A stretch of 64,000 nucleotides of DNA from positions 100,665 through 164,664 of the forward strand of contig NZ_FOSH01000008.1 in assembly GCF_900114205.1 (NCBI RefSeq). Reading direction: 5' to 3'. Origin of the DNA: Methylophaga sulfidovorans. GTDB lineage: Bacteria; Pseudomonadota; Gammaproteobacteria; Nitrosococcales; Methylophagaceae. Under the pieces are notes generated by a model that was given only the letters and a program-made list of their open reading frames with translations, did not search any database and was not told the origin of the DNA. Below are positions 28,219 through 38,218 of the stretch, in pieces; position 1 is the stretch's first letter; each line of letters begins with the position of its first letter. The position numbers and the translations under genes are program-made.

Positions 28219-29648
28219 AAATGTTTATTTTTGGCATTGATGGCCTTGGGCACGAATCAATCAAAGGGCTTGGTCTAAAAAAACTAGCTACTCGGATTGA
28301 AAGTGGGATTATAGGTACACCAAAGATTCTCAATGTGGTAAGCAGAGGATGGCCAGAAATATATTCAGGAAAAAATGCATACCAAACTGGTGCATTCTAT
28401 CAGGTTCCTGAATACCAAGATGGCAAAATCTACGCTAGTCAACGAACAGGTTTATCTCTAGTAAAAAAAACGATTGGAAGTGGCGAGCTATTATGGAATA
28501 AGTTGGAGAAGCTTGGTTATAGTGTTGGTATATTTTCAGTTCCAACGGTGACTGCCCCAGAAAAACTAAATGGATTTTCTGTTGGGGCGACTGGTGCTGG
28601 GAAGTTTGGAAATAGTATGTCTGATGAAGATGTTTTTCCGAGTGAGTTGCTTAAAGGTCTTCACATAAAAGATATCGACCTTGGTTTTAGAATGGGGTAT
28701 GGGGCATTTATCCCTCAATCAATATCAGAGTTTGAAGCTACTGCGAATAAACATTTAGCAGATTATTTTTACATGCTTGAGAGACTTTTAGATAAGAATC
28801 CAGTGGACATATGTTTTGCTGCAACAAGATTTATTAACGAGATGGCTTATAAATTCTTAGGTCTTTGTGAGAGAAATCCTAAAAATGAATTTGAGAAACA
28901 GCTAAGAAATACTGTATTGGATCTGTGTGAAAGTTTTGATGAACAGCTTGATGCTCTGATAAATAAAATTGAACCACAACAGTTATTCATCGTTTCTGAT
29001 CATGGCATTGGTAAGTTTGAGTATGAGCTAAATTTAAATGAGTTGCTTGTAGATATTGGTCTGCTTAAGCGAAATAGTGAAAGGCAAAATATCAAAGATT
29101 TTATCAGGCCAGCTTACCATTGGTTTCGTCGAAAATTGTTGAATAACAAGATTCCAAAATTTGCACCACGATATTTACTTGAAGATTCAAAGCTGTTTTC
29201 GATTGGTTTTACCAATGTACTCTATTTAAATGACCATCGCTTTGGAGGGTGTACATACTCAGAAAAAGAGCGAGAAATACTAATAAAAGGATATGTTGAA
29301 GAGCTAAATAATCAAGTTAAATTGTTGTCACTTGATAGCCTAATAAGCTTTAGAGCAATAAATAATATTAATAGAATGCTAGATGAAGTAAACATTACTA
29401 TTCCAGATATTTTATGTGAGATGTCATCAGGAATAACGAATACTCAGAGACAAAGAGAAGTTTTTACACCAAAACAAAATGACTTCGAAAGTATGTTCGT
29501 AAAAGGCTTTCATGGTGAGTATTCGGGTTGTAAAACTGAGGATACCATTGCGGCCTACATTGGAGGTTCAGGTTCATCTATTAATTTTAGCAATTTGACA
29601 AATGTTTATGATTCTATTATCGCAGTAGCTGAGGTGACACTTGATTAG
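28215..29648 (+). CDS. Alkaline-phosphatase-superfamily phosphohydrolase/phosphotransferase (COG3379-like)
   Basis: A 477-residue protein with no signal peptide or membrane helix. Metal-site pattern of the type I phosphodiesterase/phosphomutase branch: FGIDGLG (Asp9), the nucleophile region VVSRGWPEIYSGKN (Ser43 where many relatives have Thr), VSDHGIG (Asp262, His263) and GFHGEYSG (His433). The substrate is unknown. Candidates in this context are a sugar phosphate, a phospho-substituent of the glycan or a nucleotide sugar. It is tightly coupled to the flippase (4-bp overlap) and to the pyruvyl transferase-like gene (8-bp overlap), so it belongs to the locus. Confidence 0.75.
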   Translation: MKMFIFGIDGLGHESIKGLGLKKLATRIESGIIGTPKILNVVSRGWPEIYSGKNAYQTGAFYQVPEYQDGKIYASQRTGLSLVKKTIGSGELLWNKLEKLGYSVGIFSVPTVTAPEKLNGFSVGATGAGKFGNSMSDEDVFPSELLKGLHIKDIDLGFRMGYGAFIPQSISEFEATANKHLADYFYMLERLLDKNPVDICFAATRFINEMAYKFLGLCERNPKNEFEKQLRNTVLDLCESFDEQLDALINKIEPQQLFIVSDHGIGKFEYELNLNELLVDIGLLKRNSERQNIKDFIRPAYHWFRRKLLNNKIPKFAPRYLLEDSKLFSIGFTNVLYLNDHRFGGCTYSEKEREILIKGYVEELNNQVKLLSLDSLISFRAINNINRMLDEVNITIPDILCEMSSGITNTQRQREVFTPKQNDFESMFVKGFHGEYSGCKTEDTIAAYIGGSGSSINFSNLTNVYDSIIAVAEVTLD

Positions 29649-30690
29649 GACGGTCCAAATAGTCAGTTTTGTAAAGGGCGGGAATCATGGACAGTATCTT
29701 CAAGCGCTGGGATTGAAGGTGTTATTGCAAAGTGTTCTGCCTGAATCTAGTGTGAAGCACTTGAATTATGAAAACCATTTTTGGAAAGAGTTAAAGCAGC
29801 AAACAAAGACCGGAATGTTGCCTAAGTTTATAATGATGAGATGGTTCTGGCAGAGAAATTTCTGTTTTGGTCAGATGGGTGAGCAAATAGATTTAGCGGT
29901 TTATGGCTCGGATATGATATGGCATATGGGATCGACACTTTTTCCACTGGATAGAAACTTCTTTGGTTTTATGCAAAATGCAAAAAAGAAAATTTCATAT
30001 GCGCCATCTGTGGGACCAAGAGTCTCAGATGAACCATATTGGCTTGGAAACCAGTTTAAAAATTTCTTCGCGCTGAGTGTTCGTGATCACAATACTCAAA
30101 ATTTAGTTTTGGAACATTCGAATATACATGCTGAATTAGTAATAGATCCTTGTTTTTTTCTAATTGACTCACCTTACTCTGAATGGTTTGTTGGCCAAAA
30201 GAGGTATGATAAGGTTTCTGTTTACTCACCATCTGCAGCCGTTATTGCCGAAGTTATAAACTCTAACAGTGCTTTAAACAAAACGCTCAATCTAAAGAGT
30301 CTCAAACCACAACTCCTTGGTTATTTCCCCAGAAAAAGTTTTTTTCGCCACTTAGTGAAACAATTGAAAGATCCGCTTTGGACAGTCCAACAGGTTGCAC
30401 AGTCAAAGTTATTAGTTACCTCTACTTTTCACGGTGTCATGATGGCACTAATGACAGGAACGCCTTTCATTGTAATTAAAAATCCAAGTTTGGTGGCAAG
30501 GCTAGAAAGTCCAATAAGTAAAACCTTTTCTTCAGAACGAGTTTTGAATATTGATGAGCTGAGTGTCATTGACTCTAAGAAATTGGACCTTCTAATGAGT
30601 ACAGATGATCTAAATTTTCAACTTATAGATAGTTATATCAAAAGTTCAAAGGCCTGGATTTTAAGTGTGTTAAGTAGAATCAAAGAATGA
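29641..30690 (+). CDS. Polysaccharide pyruvyl transferase family protein
   Basis: A 349-residue protein of the CsaB/WcaK-type family (PF04230). It shows the N-terminal GNHGQYLQALGLKVLL, LAVYGSDMIWHMG, KKISYAPSVGP, FALSVRDHNTQNL, VIDPCFFL and the late STFHGVMMALMTGTPFIV. Members transfer pyruvate from PEP to glycans as ketals or act as glycosyltransferase-like enzymes; which applies here is open. Start TTG 29641 is supported by GAGGTGA immediately upstream. Confidence 0.82.
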   Translation: MIRTVQIVSFVKGGNHGQYLQALGLKVLLQSVLPESSVKHLNYENHFWKELKQQTKTGMLPKFIMMRWFWQRNFCFGQMGEQIDLAVYGSDMIWHMGSTLFPLDRNFFGFMQNAKKKISYAPSVGPRVSDEPYWLGNQFKNFFALSVRDHNTQNLVLEHSNIHAELVIDPCFFLIDSPYSEWFVGQKRYDKVSVYSPSAAVIAEVINSNSALNKTLNLKSLKPQLLGYFPRKSFFRHLVKQLKDPLWTVQQVAQSKLLVTSTFHGVMMALMTGTPFIVIKNPSLVARLESPISKTFSSERVLNIDELSVIDSKKLDLLMSTDDLNFQLIDSYIKSSKAWILSVLSRIKE

Positions 30691-31793
30691 AAATAATATT
30701 TGACAACCAGATTTTTAATACTCAAGTTCATGGAGGCATTTCAAGGTATTTTTGTGAGCTAGTAAATAACTTGGACAAACTTAATTCAATGTCACATATT
30801 TATGCTGGTATTCATATTAATCAATATCTGATGGGACTATCGCGAGACTTATATACGGGTCAAAAGATAGAGTCATATTTGCCAATGACTAGGCGTTTTT
30901 TTCGGTACATAAATGCTTTATGCGCAAAACGATTTGCAAAAAAATATCTTCCAGACATTGTTCATGAAACTTACTATTCTCCTAATACAATCGCTCCCAA
31001 AAGCGTAAAAAAAGTGGTCACCGTCTATGACATGATTCATGAGAAATTTCCAAATCAATTTTCATCAAATGATAGAACTAGTGAATTAAAAGCGGTTTCA
31101 GTTTCTAGAGCTGATCACGTCATCTGTATTTCTGAGCAAACGAAAAAAGATCTAATTTGTTATTTTGGCACTCCTGAAAATAAAATATCGGTTGTGTATT
31201 TAGGTCATGAGTTATCTGTGGATAAAAGTGACGTGCCCGCAAATTTTACACAAACATTACGCCCTTTTTTATTGTATGTTGGGCAACGAAATGGTTATAA
31301 AAACTTTATGACGTTTATAGAGGCTTATGCTGAATCTCAAGATTTGAAGACGAATTATGATGTTGTATCTTTTGGGGGAGGATGCTTCAACGATGTGGAA
31401 AAAAAAACATTTGCAGATCTGGGACTGTCTGAAAATCAGGTTAGACAAGTTTCAGGTAATGATGAATTATTAGCCTCTTACTACAGTCAAGCGAGTTTAT
31501 TCGTTTATCCATCATTATATGAGGGGTTTGGGATTCCTCCACTCGAAGCAATGAATTACGACTGTCCCGTAGTCTGTAGTAGTACTAGTTCTTTGCCAGA
31601 AGTAGTTGGGAATGCTGCACATATGTTCATTCCAGAGAGTTCAAAATCTATAAGACTAGCGATGGAATCCGTCATTAACGATCCCGAGTATAGAAGTCAA
31701 CTCATTAACCTTGGCAGAGAGCGAGTTAAAATGTTTTCTTGGGAAAAGTGTGCTTTGGAGACTGCTGCTGTATATAAGATGGTGACGTCATGA
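30687..31793 (+). CDS. GT4 family glycosyltransferase (copy A)
   Basis: A 368-residue GT-B retaining glycosyltransferase. The N-terminal MKIIFDNQIFNTQVHGGISRYF carries the substrate-site GGISRY; the C-terminal donor domain has LLYVGQRNGYKNF, VSFGGG, LLASYYSQASLFVYPSLYEGFGIPPLEAMNYDCPVV (the EX7E motif as EGFGIPPLE). This GT4 subgroup often uses GDP-mannose or related donors. It is a paralogue of the gene at 32767; roughly half the residues match by eye. Overlaps both neighbours by 4 bp. Confidence 0.9.
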   Translation: MKIIFDNQIFNTQVHGGISRYFCELVNNLDKLNSMSHIYAGIHINQYLMGLSRDLYTGQKIESYLPMTRRFFRYINALCAKRFAKKYLPDIVHETYYSPNTIAPKSVKKVVTVYDMIHEKFPNQFSSNDRTSELKAVSVSRADHVICISEQTKKDLICYFGTPENKISVVYLGHELSVDKSDVPANFTQTLRPFLLYVGQRNGYKNFMTFIEAYAESQDLKTNYDVVSFGGGCFNDVEKKTFADLGLSENQVRQVSGNDELLASYYSQASLFVYPSLYEGFGIPPLEAMNYDCPVVCSSTSSLPEVVGNAAHMFIPESSKSIRLAMESVINDPEYRSQLINLGRERVKMFSWEKCALETAAVYKMVTS

Positions 31794-32749
31794 GGGCGCT
31801 TATTTGTGGTATTAGTGGGCAGGATGGCAGCTATCTAGCTGAGCTATTGCTAGGAAAGGGCTATGAAGTTTGGGGCAGTTCACGTGATGCTCAAGGAACG
31901 GGTTTTTTGAACCTAAAAAAACTCGGCATTTATGACAAAGTCAGGCTTGTTAGTATGGTCCCAGAAGATTTCAGAAGCGTTTTAGTTGCGTTGAATCGCT
32001 CAGAACCGGATGAGGTTTATTACTTAGCCGGACAATCATCAGTCGGACTCTCTTTTGAGCAGCCAGCAGAAACAATTCAAAGCATCGCATTGGGCACGTT
32101 AAATGTGTTGGAAGCATGTCGCATGCTTAATCCTTCACCCAAAATTTATCATGCTGGTTCGAGTGAATGTTTTGGGGATACTGGCCGTTTATCAGCAAAT
32201 GAATCCACCCCCTTTCATCCACAAAGTCCTTATGCTGTGGCAAAATCCTCGGCATTTTGGTTAGTGGATAATTATCGAAATGCGTATGACATGTATGCCT
32301 GCACCGGTATTCTTTTTAATCATGAATCGCCACTTCGACCTAAGCGTTTTGTTACACAAAAAATAGTTTCTACAGCGTCAAGGATTGCCAATGGCTCAAA
32401 TGAGGTCCTTGAACTGGGACGAATGGATATTTCAAGAGACTGGGGATGGGCACCGGAATATGTGGAAGCAATGTGGTTAATGCTTCAAACGGATAACCCC
32501 GAAGATTACGTTATTGCTACCGGTGAAACAAACACGCTAGAACAGTTTGTTAGTGCGGCATTTGCATATTTTAATCTTGATTATAAAGAGCACGTGAAGC
32601 AAAACGATGCATTTATACGTCCATCGGAACTGTTATACAGCGTAGGCGACCCAAGCAAAGCAAAAGAGAAATTAGGTTGGGGAGCACGATTTGATATGCA
32701 GGCTGTAATAGCAAACATGATCAAAGGTGGCATTGATGATAAAGGCTGA
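31790..32749 (+). CDS. Second, short GDP-mannose 4,6-dehydratase-like protein
   Basis: A 319-residue SDR with the Gmd opening ([19 protein letters not shown]), AGQSSVGLSFEQP, the catalytic GSSECFG and YAVAKSSAFWLVDNYR (YxxxK), LFNHESPLRPKRFVTQKI and FIRPSELLYSVGDPSKAKEKLGW. It is about 50 residues shorter than the Gmd at 24506 and resembles the short Gmd of Pseudomonas A-band clusters. It may provide a second 6-deoxy-hexose route or be a redundant copy. It lies between the two GT4 paralogues. Confidence 0.85.
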   Translation: MRALICGISGQDGSYLAELLLGKGYEVWGSSRDAQGTGFLNLKKLGIYDKVRLVSMVPEDFRSVLVALNRSEPDEVYYLAGQSSVGLSFEQPAETIQSIALGTLNVLEACRMLNPSPKIYHAGSSECFGDTGRLSANESTPFHPQSPYAVAKSSAFWLVDNYRNAYDMYACTGILFNHESPLRPKRFVTQKIVSTASRIANGSNEVLELGRMDISRDWGWAPEYVEAMWLMLQTDNPEDYVIATGETNTLEQFVSAAFAYFNLDYKEHVKQNDAFIRPSELLYSVGDPSKAKEKLGWGARFDMQAVIANMIKGGIDDKG

Positions 32750-32766
32750 GTAGGACGTCTCGTTGA

Positions 32767-33870
32767 ATGAAAATTTATTTCGATCATCAAATTTTTGCTT
32801 GGCAAAAATTTGGTGGAATATCGCGTTATATTGCTGATTTGTCGGTGAGTCTCAGTAAGACTAGTCATAAAATTTCCGTTATTAATCCTTTATATGTCAA
32901 TCATTATCTAGATGAATGTCGTAAAAAAGCAGCATTAAGTGTAACTGGTTTGAAGGTGCCGGTATTTCCGATAAGTGGTCGTATCTATCGGCTCATTAAT
33001 TATGTTCTAACTGCGCCTTTTTATTATTGCTTTCCCCCAGACATTGTTCATGAGACATATTATTCCGCATTACGCGTGGCTAAAAAAAAGACAAAAACAG
33101 TTTTAACTGTCTACGACATGATTCATGAGCGTTTTCCAGAAAACTTTTCGCAAAAAGATCCAACCTCAAGAGAAAAATATCAAGCGGTTGAAAGAGCGGA
33201 TCATGTGATTTGTATTTCGAATCAAACCAAAAAGGATTTGATTCGTTTTTTTCATGTGGCAGAAGAAAAGATTTCGGTTATTTATTTAGGGTTTACACCA
33301 CTCCCCACGCCATCGGCTCAGCTGAATAGAAAGCCTTATTTACTTTATGTGGGCAGTCGTAAGACATATAAAAACTTCAAGCAATTCCTAGTTGCATATT
33401 CATTGTCTAAATTTTTGAAAGAACAATACGAAATTGTTTGTTTTGGCGGTGGTGCGTTTACTCAAGATGAACTTTCTTGGGCAACGCAGCATGGAGTCAA
33501 TATCAATTCTATGCATCATGTTTCCGGGGACGATAAATTACTTGCAAGTTATTATGCGGCAGCATCTTTATTTATTTATCCTTCCCTATACGAGGGGTTT
33601 GGAATTCCGCCATTAGAGGCGATGAACCTCGATTGTCCGGTAGTATGCAGCAATATTAGTTCTATTCCAGAAGTGGTAGGAGATGCAGCAGTACTATTTG
33701 ATCCTGAGAGTCATGAGTCAATGACGAATGCGATGGAAAAGGTTTTGACAGGAAAGAAATTAAGAGAGGCATTGATAGTTAAAGGTAAAGAAAGAGTGAA
33801 ACACTTTACGTGGCAGCGATGCACACGAGAAACGCTGCAAGTCTATTCCGAAGTTCTTCGTGATAATTAA
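32767..33870 (+). CDS. GT4 family glycosyltransferase (copy B)
   Basis: A 367-residue paralogue of the 30687 gene, with the same landmarks: MKIYFDHQIFAWQKFGGISRYI, PPDIVHETYYS, TVYDMIHERFPENF, HVICISNQTKKDL, LLYVGSRKTYKNF, ASYYAAASLFIYPSLYEGFG followed by IPPLEAM. A tandem duplication that enclosed the short gmd, followed by divergence, is the simplest reading. The two presumably add different or successive residues with related donors. Confidence 0.9.
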   Translation: MKIYFDHQIFAWQKFGGISRYIADLSVSLSKTSHKISVINPLYVNHYLDECRKKAALSVTGLKVPVFPISGRIYRLINYVLTAPFYYCFPPDIVHETYYSALRVAKKKTKTVLTVYDMIHERFPENFSQKDPTSREKYQAVERADHVICISNQTKKDLIRFFHVAEEKISVIYLGFTPLPTPSAQLNRKPYLLYVGSRKTYKNFKQFLVAYSLSKFLKEQYEIVCFGGGAFTQDELSWATQHGVNINSMHHVSGDDKLLASYYAAASLFIYPSLYEGFGIPPLEAMNLDCPVVCSNISSIPEVVGDAAVLFDPESHESMTNAMEKVLTGKKLREALIVKGKERVKHFTWQRCTRETLQVYSEVLRDN

Positions 33871-34680
33871 ATGATTAAATTTACAATCATTACATCAACC
33901 TACAATTGCGCTGATCTCCTTCGTAAAACGGCTGATTCAATACGAAATCAAACTTATCCATTTAAACAGTGGATTATTGCTGATGGTGCCTCTGAAGATA
34001 GAACGCTTGAGGTGGTTAACCAAAATAACGATGTTGTTACAAATTTAATTAGTGAGCCTGATACGGGAATTTATCAAGCATGGAATAGAGCTTTAAAGCT
34101 CATTGAGGGAGATTGGGTCATTTTTTTAGGGGCGGGGGATTATTTTTATAGTCATCAGACCTTGGAGAAGATCGCTGGCAAGTTGACGAATATCGACCAA
34201 AATATTCATCTTGCATATGGTGATGTGCATTTAATCGATAAAAATGACCAGCAGTTATGTGTTTATGGCCAGATATCGGAGGGATGGGAGTTCTTGCGAC
34301 CTAAGCTTCCGCCCCATCAAGGTACCTTTCAGAGAGCAAAGTTATTTGAATCTGAAAAGGTGTTTGATGAGAGCTATAAAATTGCGGCAGATAGTAAATT
34401 TCTAATTAAAGCCTTGGTAATTTCAACTTTAGAGTATTTATCTGAACCTATAGTTTGCATGGATGCTTCGGGGGTTAGTTCGAATATTCCTAACACTAGG
34501 AATACTTATATCGAGTTGAATAGGTTACGAAAGGAAATGAATCTGTCTACACCCTATTCACACCGGATTTTTTTCTGTACATACATATACGCAAAAATAT
34601 TGGCTTATAGAATTTTCCCTAAGCGATTGTGTTCCATGTTATTACAGTTAAAAAGAAGGATATTTGGGTTTCGGTTTTAA
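33871..34680 (+). CDS. GT2 family glycosyltransferase
   Basis: A 269-residue GT-A enzyme. The nucleotide-binding start is FTIITSTYNCADLLRKTADSI, with WIIADGASEDRT, the SEPDTGIYQAWNRALKL motif and WVIFLGAGDYF (DXD-equivalent region as GAGD), then APPHQGTFQ-type acceptor residues (PPHQGTFQRAKLF). It belongs to the WcaA-like branch that recognises varied sugars; the donor cannot be assigned. It begins directly after the stop codon of the GT4 gene. Confidence 0.88.
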   Translation: MIKFTIITSTYNCADLLRKTADSIRNQTYPFKQWIIADGASEDRTLEVVNQNNDVVTNLISEPDTGIYQAWNRALKLIEGDWVIFLGAGDYFYSHQTLEKIAGKLTNIDQNIHLAYGDVHLIDKNDQQLCVYGQISEGWEFLRPKLPPHQGTFQRAKLFESEKVFDESYKIAADSKFLIKALVISTLEYLSEPIVCMDASGVSSNIPNTRNTYIELNRLRKEMNLSTPYSHRIFFCTYIYAKILAYRIFPKRLCSMLLQLKRRIFGFRF

Positions 34681-34684
34681 ATAA

Positions 34685-35437
34685 ATGTTAAAAATATCTA
34701 TCATTACTGTCTGTTTCAATGCCGCTGAAACAATAAAGTCCACGATTGAATCAATCGCTTCACAGAATTATCCGATTATTGAGCACATCATTGTTGATGG
34801 AGGATCTACAGACGGTACACGGGAGATAATCAATAAATCTACATCCGTTTCAAAATATATTTTTGAACCTGATGATGGTATCTATGATGCAATGAATAAG
34901 GGGATAAAAGCTGCTACAGGCGATATTGTCGGTATTCTCAATGCTGATGATTTTTATGAGAATGAAAATGTACTCAGTGATGTTGCTGCCGCCTTTTTTG
35001 ATCCCTTAATTGACGTTGTATATGGTGATCTTGTTTATGTTGATAAAGAAAATACGGATAAGATCATAAGATACTGGAAGTCACGATGCTTTGTTCCTGG
35101 GCTTTTCCAACGAGGCTGGATGCCAGCACATCCCACATTTTTTGTTAGAAAACATTATTTTGATGAGCTTGGGTATTACGATACCGAATATAAAATTCAG
35201 TCTGACTTTGAGCTCACCATGCGCTTTTTAGAAATTTACCGTCTTACATCAGTGTACCTTCCTAATATAATGATAAAGATGCGAATAGGTGGAGCGAGTA
35301 ATAACTCGTTAAGAAATATTATTAAAGGGAATATCGAGTCTTTTAAGGCATGTAAAAAAAATAACCTGAAAATTCCTTTTTATTTCAATTTAATAAAAAC
35401 AGCATCACGACTACCTCAGTTCTGGCAGCGTCCATGA
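34685..35437 (+). CDS. GT2 family glycosyltransferase
   Basis: A 250-residue GT-A enzyme with [69 protein letters not shown] (DXD as NADD) and the acceptor-side [18 protein letters not shown]. Closely related in type to the upstream GT2, with which it lies in tandem 4 bp away. Its end overlaps the acetyltransferase start by 4 bp. Confidence 0.9.
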   Translation: MLKISIITVCFNAAETIKSTIESIASQNYPIIEHIIVDGGSTDGTREIINKSTSVSKYIFEPDDGIYDAMNKGIKAATGDIVGILNADDFYENENVLSDVAAAFFDPLIDVVYGDLVYVDKENTDKIIRYWKSRCFVPGLFQRGWMPAHPTFFVRKHYFDELGYYDTEYKIQSDFELTMRFLEIYRLTSVYLPNIMIKMRIGGASNNSLRNIIKGNIESFKACKKNNLKIPFYFNLIKTASRLPQFWQRP

Positions 35438-36051
35438 GACATTTATTGAAGCGTTATGGTTTTTTTGGCTCTATTAGGTTAGCGAGTGCATTAGTCGTAA
35501 CCAAGATTTTTTATAAACCTGCTCGCCTTATACGCTTGCCTTTTTATATTCGCGGACGTTCTGCCGTTAAATGGGGGAAACATTTTACAACGGGTGTTGG
35601 GGTCCGAATTGATGCGCTTGGAACAAAACCACATCAGATCGTAATTGGTAATCGAGTGCAACTTAATGACTATGTTCACATTGGTGCTGTTGATCAAGTG
35701 GTGATTGGTAATGATGTTTTGATTGCAAGTAAGGTCTTCATTACTGATCATAATCACGGCTGCTACAGTAATGAACATATTGAATCATCACCAAGTGAGA
35801 ATCCAACAGACCGGGAACTGTATTCTGCCCCGGTAATTATAGAGGATAAAGTCTGGATTGGAGAGTCTGTGTCAATCATGCCTGGAGTAACAATAGGTCA
35901 AGGTGCCGTCATAGGGGCTGGTTCAGTTGTTACTAAGGATGTTGATAAAAATACTATTGTAGTAGGTGTTCCAGCTAGAATAGTCAAAAAATACTGTTTC
36001 AATACAAAACGATGGATCAAAGTAAGAAATCAGGATGAATCTACCAAATAA
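35434..36051 (+). CDS. Hexapeptide-repeat O-acetyltransferase (WcaF/NodL-like)
   Basis: A 205-residue left-handed beta-helix protein. Hexapeptide repeats run from [20 protein letters not shown] through [20 protein letters not shown], with the catalytic His region of DHNHGCYS and the C-terminal repeats [20 protein letters not shown] ending [12 protein letters not shown]. It would acetylate a sugar of the repeat unit from acetyl-CoA. Overlaps the next gene by 17 bp. Confidence 0.88.
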   Translation: MRHLLKRYGFFGSIRLASALVVTKIFYKPARLIRLPFYIRGRSAVKWGKHFTTGVGVRIDALGTKPHQIVIGNRVQLNDYVHIGAVDQVVIGNDVLIASKVFITDHNHGCYSNEHIESSPSENPTDRELYSAPVIIEDKVWIGESVSIMPGVTIGQGAVIGAGSVVTKDVDKNTIVVGVPARIVKKYCFNTKRWIKVRNQDESTK

Positions 36052-36955
36052 AAAAGTAGCAGTGCTTCTGGCTACTCATAATGGAATAAACTGGATTGAA
36101 GAGCAAGTTCATTCAATACTGGAGCAAAGGGATGTTGATGTCAGACTGATCATATCTGATGACGGTTCAACTGATGGGACATATCCCCTTGTAAAGCAGC
36201 TTGCAAAAACTGATGCAAGAGTGACTCTGTTATCAGACCATTCTGCAGTAAACGGTGCCGGGAAAAATTTTTATCGGCTAATTAGGCAGGCTGATATTTT
36301 AGATGCTGATTTTGTAGCTTTTGCTGATCAAGATGACATATGGCTGAGTAATAAACTTGAATATCAGATTCATACATTAATTAAACGAAGTGTTGATGCG
36401 ACATCTGGCAATGTGGTCGCGTTCTGGGATGATGGGCAGCGCGCTTTTATTAATAAAGCACAACCTCTCAAGCAATTAGATTATCTATTTGAGTCAGCTG
36501 GACCTGGCTGTTCCTTCTGTGTAACTAGAGCATTGTTTGATGAGCTTCATAACTTTGTTCAGAAACATGCAGATGAAAATCTTCCAGATCTTCATGATTG
36601 GCTAATTTATGCGTATGCAAGAGCGGCTAATTATCAATGGTATATTGAACAAAGACCACTCTTAAAATATCGACAGCATCAACACAATGTGGTGGGTGTA
36701 CATAAAGGCTTCCGAGCATCTATAAAAAGATTAGTAACTGTAAAGCAGCGATGGTATAGAAATCAGGTTCAATTACTTTCATACTTACTTTTAAGCTATT
36801 GTCAGGAAAAAAAAACATCTTCATCTCTTATGCAGCGTATGGTTAGATTAAATTTCTCTGACAGGCTTGTACTGGCATTTAATGTCAGTAAGTTCAGGAG
36901 GGAACGCTCTCATCAATTAGTATTATCATTAATGCTAATTACATATGTATTCTGA
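36035..36955 (+). CDS. GT2 family glycosyltransferase, rhamnosyltransferase-like
   Basis: A 306-residue GT-A enzyme with [57 protein letters not shown] (the ADQDD motif) and a [16 protein letters not shown] acceptor segment. This subgroup includes WbbL/RfbN-like rhamnosyltransferases, so dTDP-L-rhamnose from rfbBACD is the likely donor; that is inference. The reading frame opens inside the end of the acetyltransferase gene and overlaps the flippase start by one base. Confidence 0.85.
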   Translation: MNLPNKKVAVLLATHNGINWIEEQVHSILEQRDVDVRLIISDDGSTDGTYPLVKQLAKTDARVTLLSDHSAVNGAGKNFYRLIRQADILDADFVAFADQDDIWLSNKLEYQIHTLIKRSVDATSGNVVAFWDDGQRAFINKAQPLKQLDYLFESAGPGCSFCVTRALFDELHNFVQKHADENLPDLHDWLIYAYARAANYQWYIEQRPLLKYRQHQHNVVGVHKGFRASIKRLVTVKQRWYRNQVQLLSYLLLSYCQEKKTSSSLMQRMVRLNFSDRLVLAFNVSKFRRERSHQLVLSLMLITYVF

Positions 36956-38217
36956 TGAAGTTATTTGATTTTATTAGTAAAAACTCATTGTGGAGTTTAT
37001 TGGGTGGTGTTTTACCCGCATGCGCAGCTGTTATTTGTCTGCCTGTATTAGCTCTTCTACATGGAACTGAGATTTTTTCTTATGTTTCTCTTTTGTGTTC
37101 TATTTTTTTGTTCTTAGTTGTGTATGACTTTGGTTTATCGAGAAGCCTTCATCACTTTATACCCTCATTAGAGTCAGAGAAGGATATTAGTGAGTATCTC
37201 AAATCAGGGATGTTTATCGGGGGGCTCGTAGGACTCGTAGGAATGGCAACAATTTATTTCTTCTCTGAGCCTTTTATAACTGGCTGGTTAAAACCTGCCG
37301 AAAAAATTCAGAATGAGTTGATTAACTCATTCAAGATTGTTGCTCTTGGTCTCATCCCATCAATCTTAATTTCGGTGTATAGGGGAGCTTTAGAGGGAAA
37401 AGGTGAATTCAGAGTAGCTAATATTGCAAAAATGGTGTCTGGATGTAGCCTTTTTTTATTTCCCCTTCTTGTATATCCGCTCTCATCTTCGGTTTTTGCA
37501 GTAGCTGTTGCCTTGGTGACCTCTCGAATCTTTTCTTTCTATTTTTATTATTTATTATCCAGTAATTATTTACCTTCAATATTTAGGGTGGGAGGTGTTA
37601 AGAAGTTAAAAAATATAATTAATTATAGTTTTTATGCCGCGATAGCTGGATTTATATCATCAGGTTTTATTTTCTTAGATAGATTCTTTGTCGCAGGATA
37701 TCTTTCAACGAGTGAATTATCTGTTTATATATTAAGTCAGGACATTATGAGCCGTTACCTTCTTTTACCTTGGTCTCTCGCTATTGTTTTAGTGCCCATT
37801 ATGGCTAAGCCTGATAAGAGTCGTGAACAAGCGTATGCAGTTACTAACTGGTATAAAAAGGTTAGCTTGCTCAACTTATTTTACCTTTTAGGATTACTGT
37901 TGTTTTCTTTCATTATCACCACTGTTTTTGCTATGGAAGTGATTGATAAATCAGCTAGTATTATTGTACTTGTCTTAGCTGTCGGTGTTATGGCTGCGGC
38001 CTATTCGCAGTTACCTTTAGTCAGTTTGTTTGCGAAAGGTAAAGTTAAATTACTCATGTTCGTTTTTTTGTTTGAGAGTTTTCTATATGTGTTGATCGCA
38101 CCTAATGTATTTCAGACTTATGGCGTCCTAGGTGCTAGCTTTGTATGGTCAGCGAGACTCGTTTTTGAAGCTTTGCTTTTGCGTAGCATGCTAAATAGAT
38201 ATATCCGGAATAAATAA
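36955..38217 (+). CDS. Wzx-like polysaccharide flippase (second)
   Basis: A 420-residue integral membrane protein with about 12 helices. NSLWSLLGGVLPACAAVICLPVLALLHG and YDFGLSRSLHHFIPS at the N-terminus, then FLDRFFVAGYLSTSELSVYILSQDIMSRY, fit the MOP/Wzx family. It shares little obvious sequence with the first flippase at 26860. It lies beside the polymerase gene, as Wzx and Wzy often do, so it may be the main flippase of this unit. Confidence 0.82.
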   Translation: MKLFDFISKNSLWSLLGGVLPACAAVICLPVLALLHGTEIFSYVSLLCSIFLFLVVYDFGLSRSLHHFIPSLESEKDISEYLKSGMFIGGLVGLVGMATIYFFSEPFITGWLKPAEKIQNELINSFKIVALGLIPSILISVYRGALEGKGEFRVANIAKMVSGCSLFLFPLLVYPLSSSVFAVAVALVTSRIFSFYFYYLLSSNYLPSIFRVGGVKKLKNIINYSFYAAIAGFISSGFIFLDRFFVAGYLSTSELSVYILSQDIMSRYLLLPWSLAIVLVPIMAKPDKSREQAYAVTNWYKKVSLLNLFYLLGLLLFSFIITTVFAMEVIDKSASIIVLVLAVGVMAAAYSQLPLVSLFAKGKVKLLMFVFLFESFLYVLIAPNVFQTYGVLGASFVWSARLVFEALLLRSMLNRYIRNK

Positions 38218-38218
38218 A

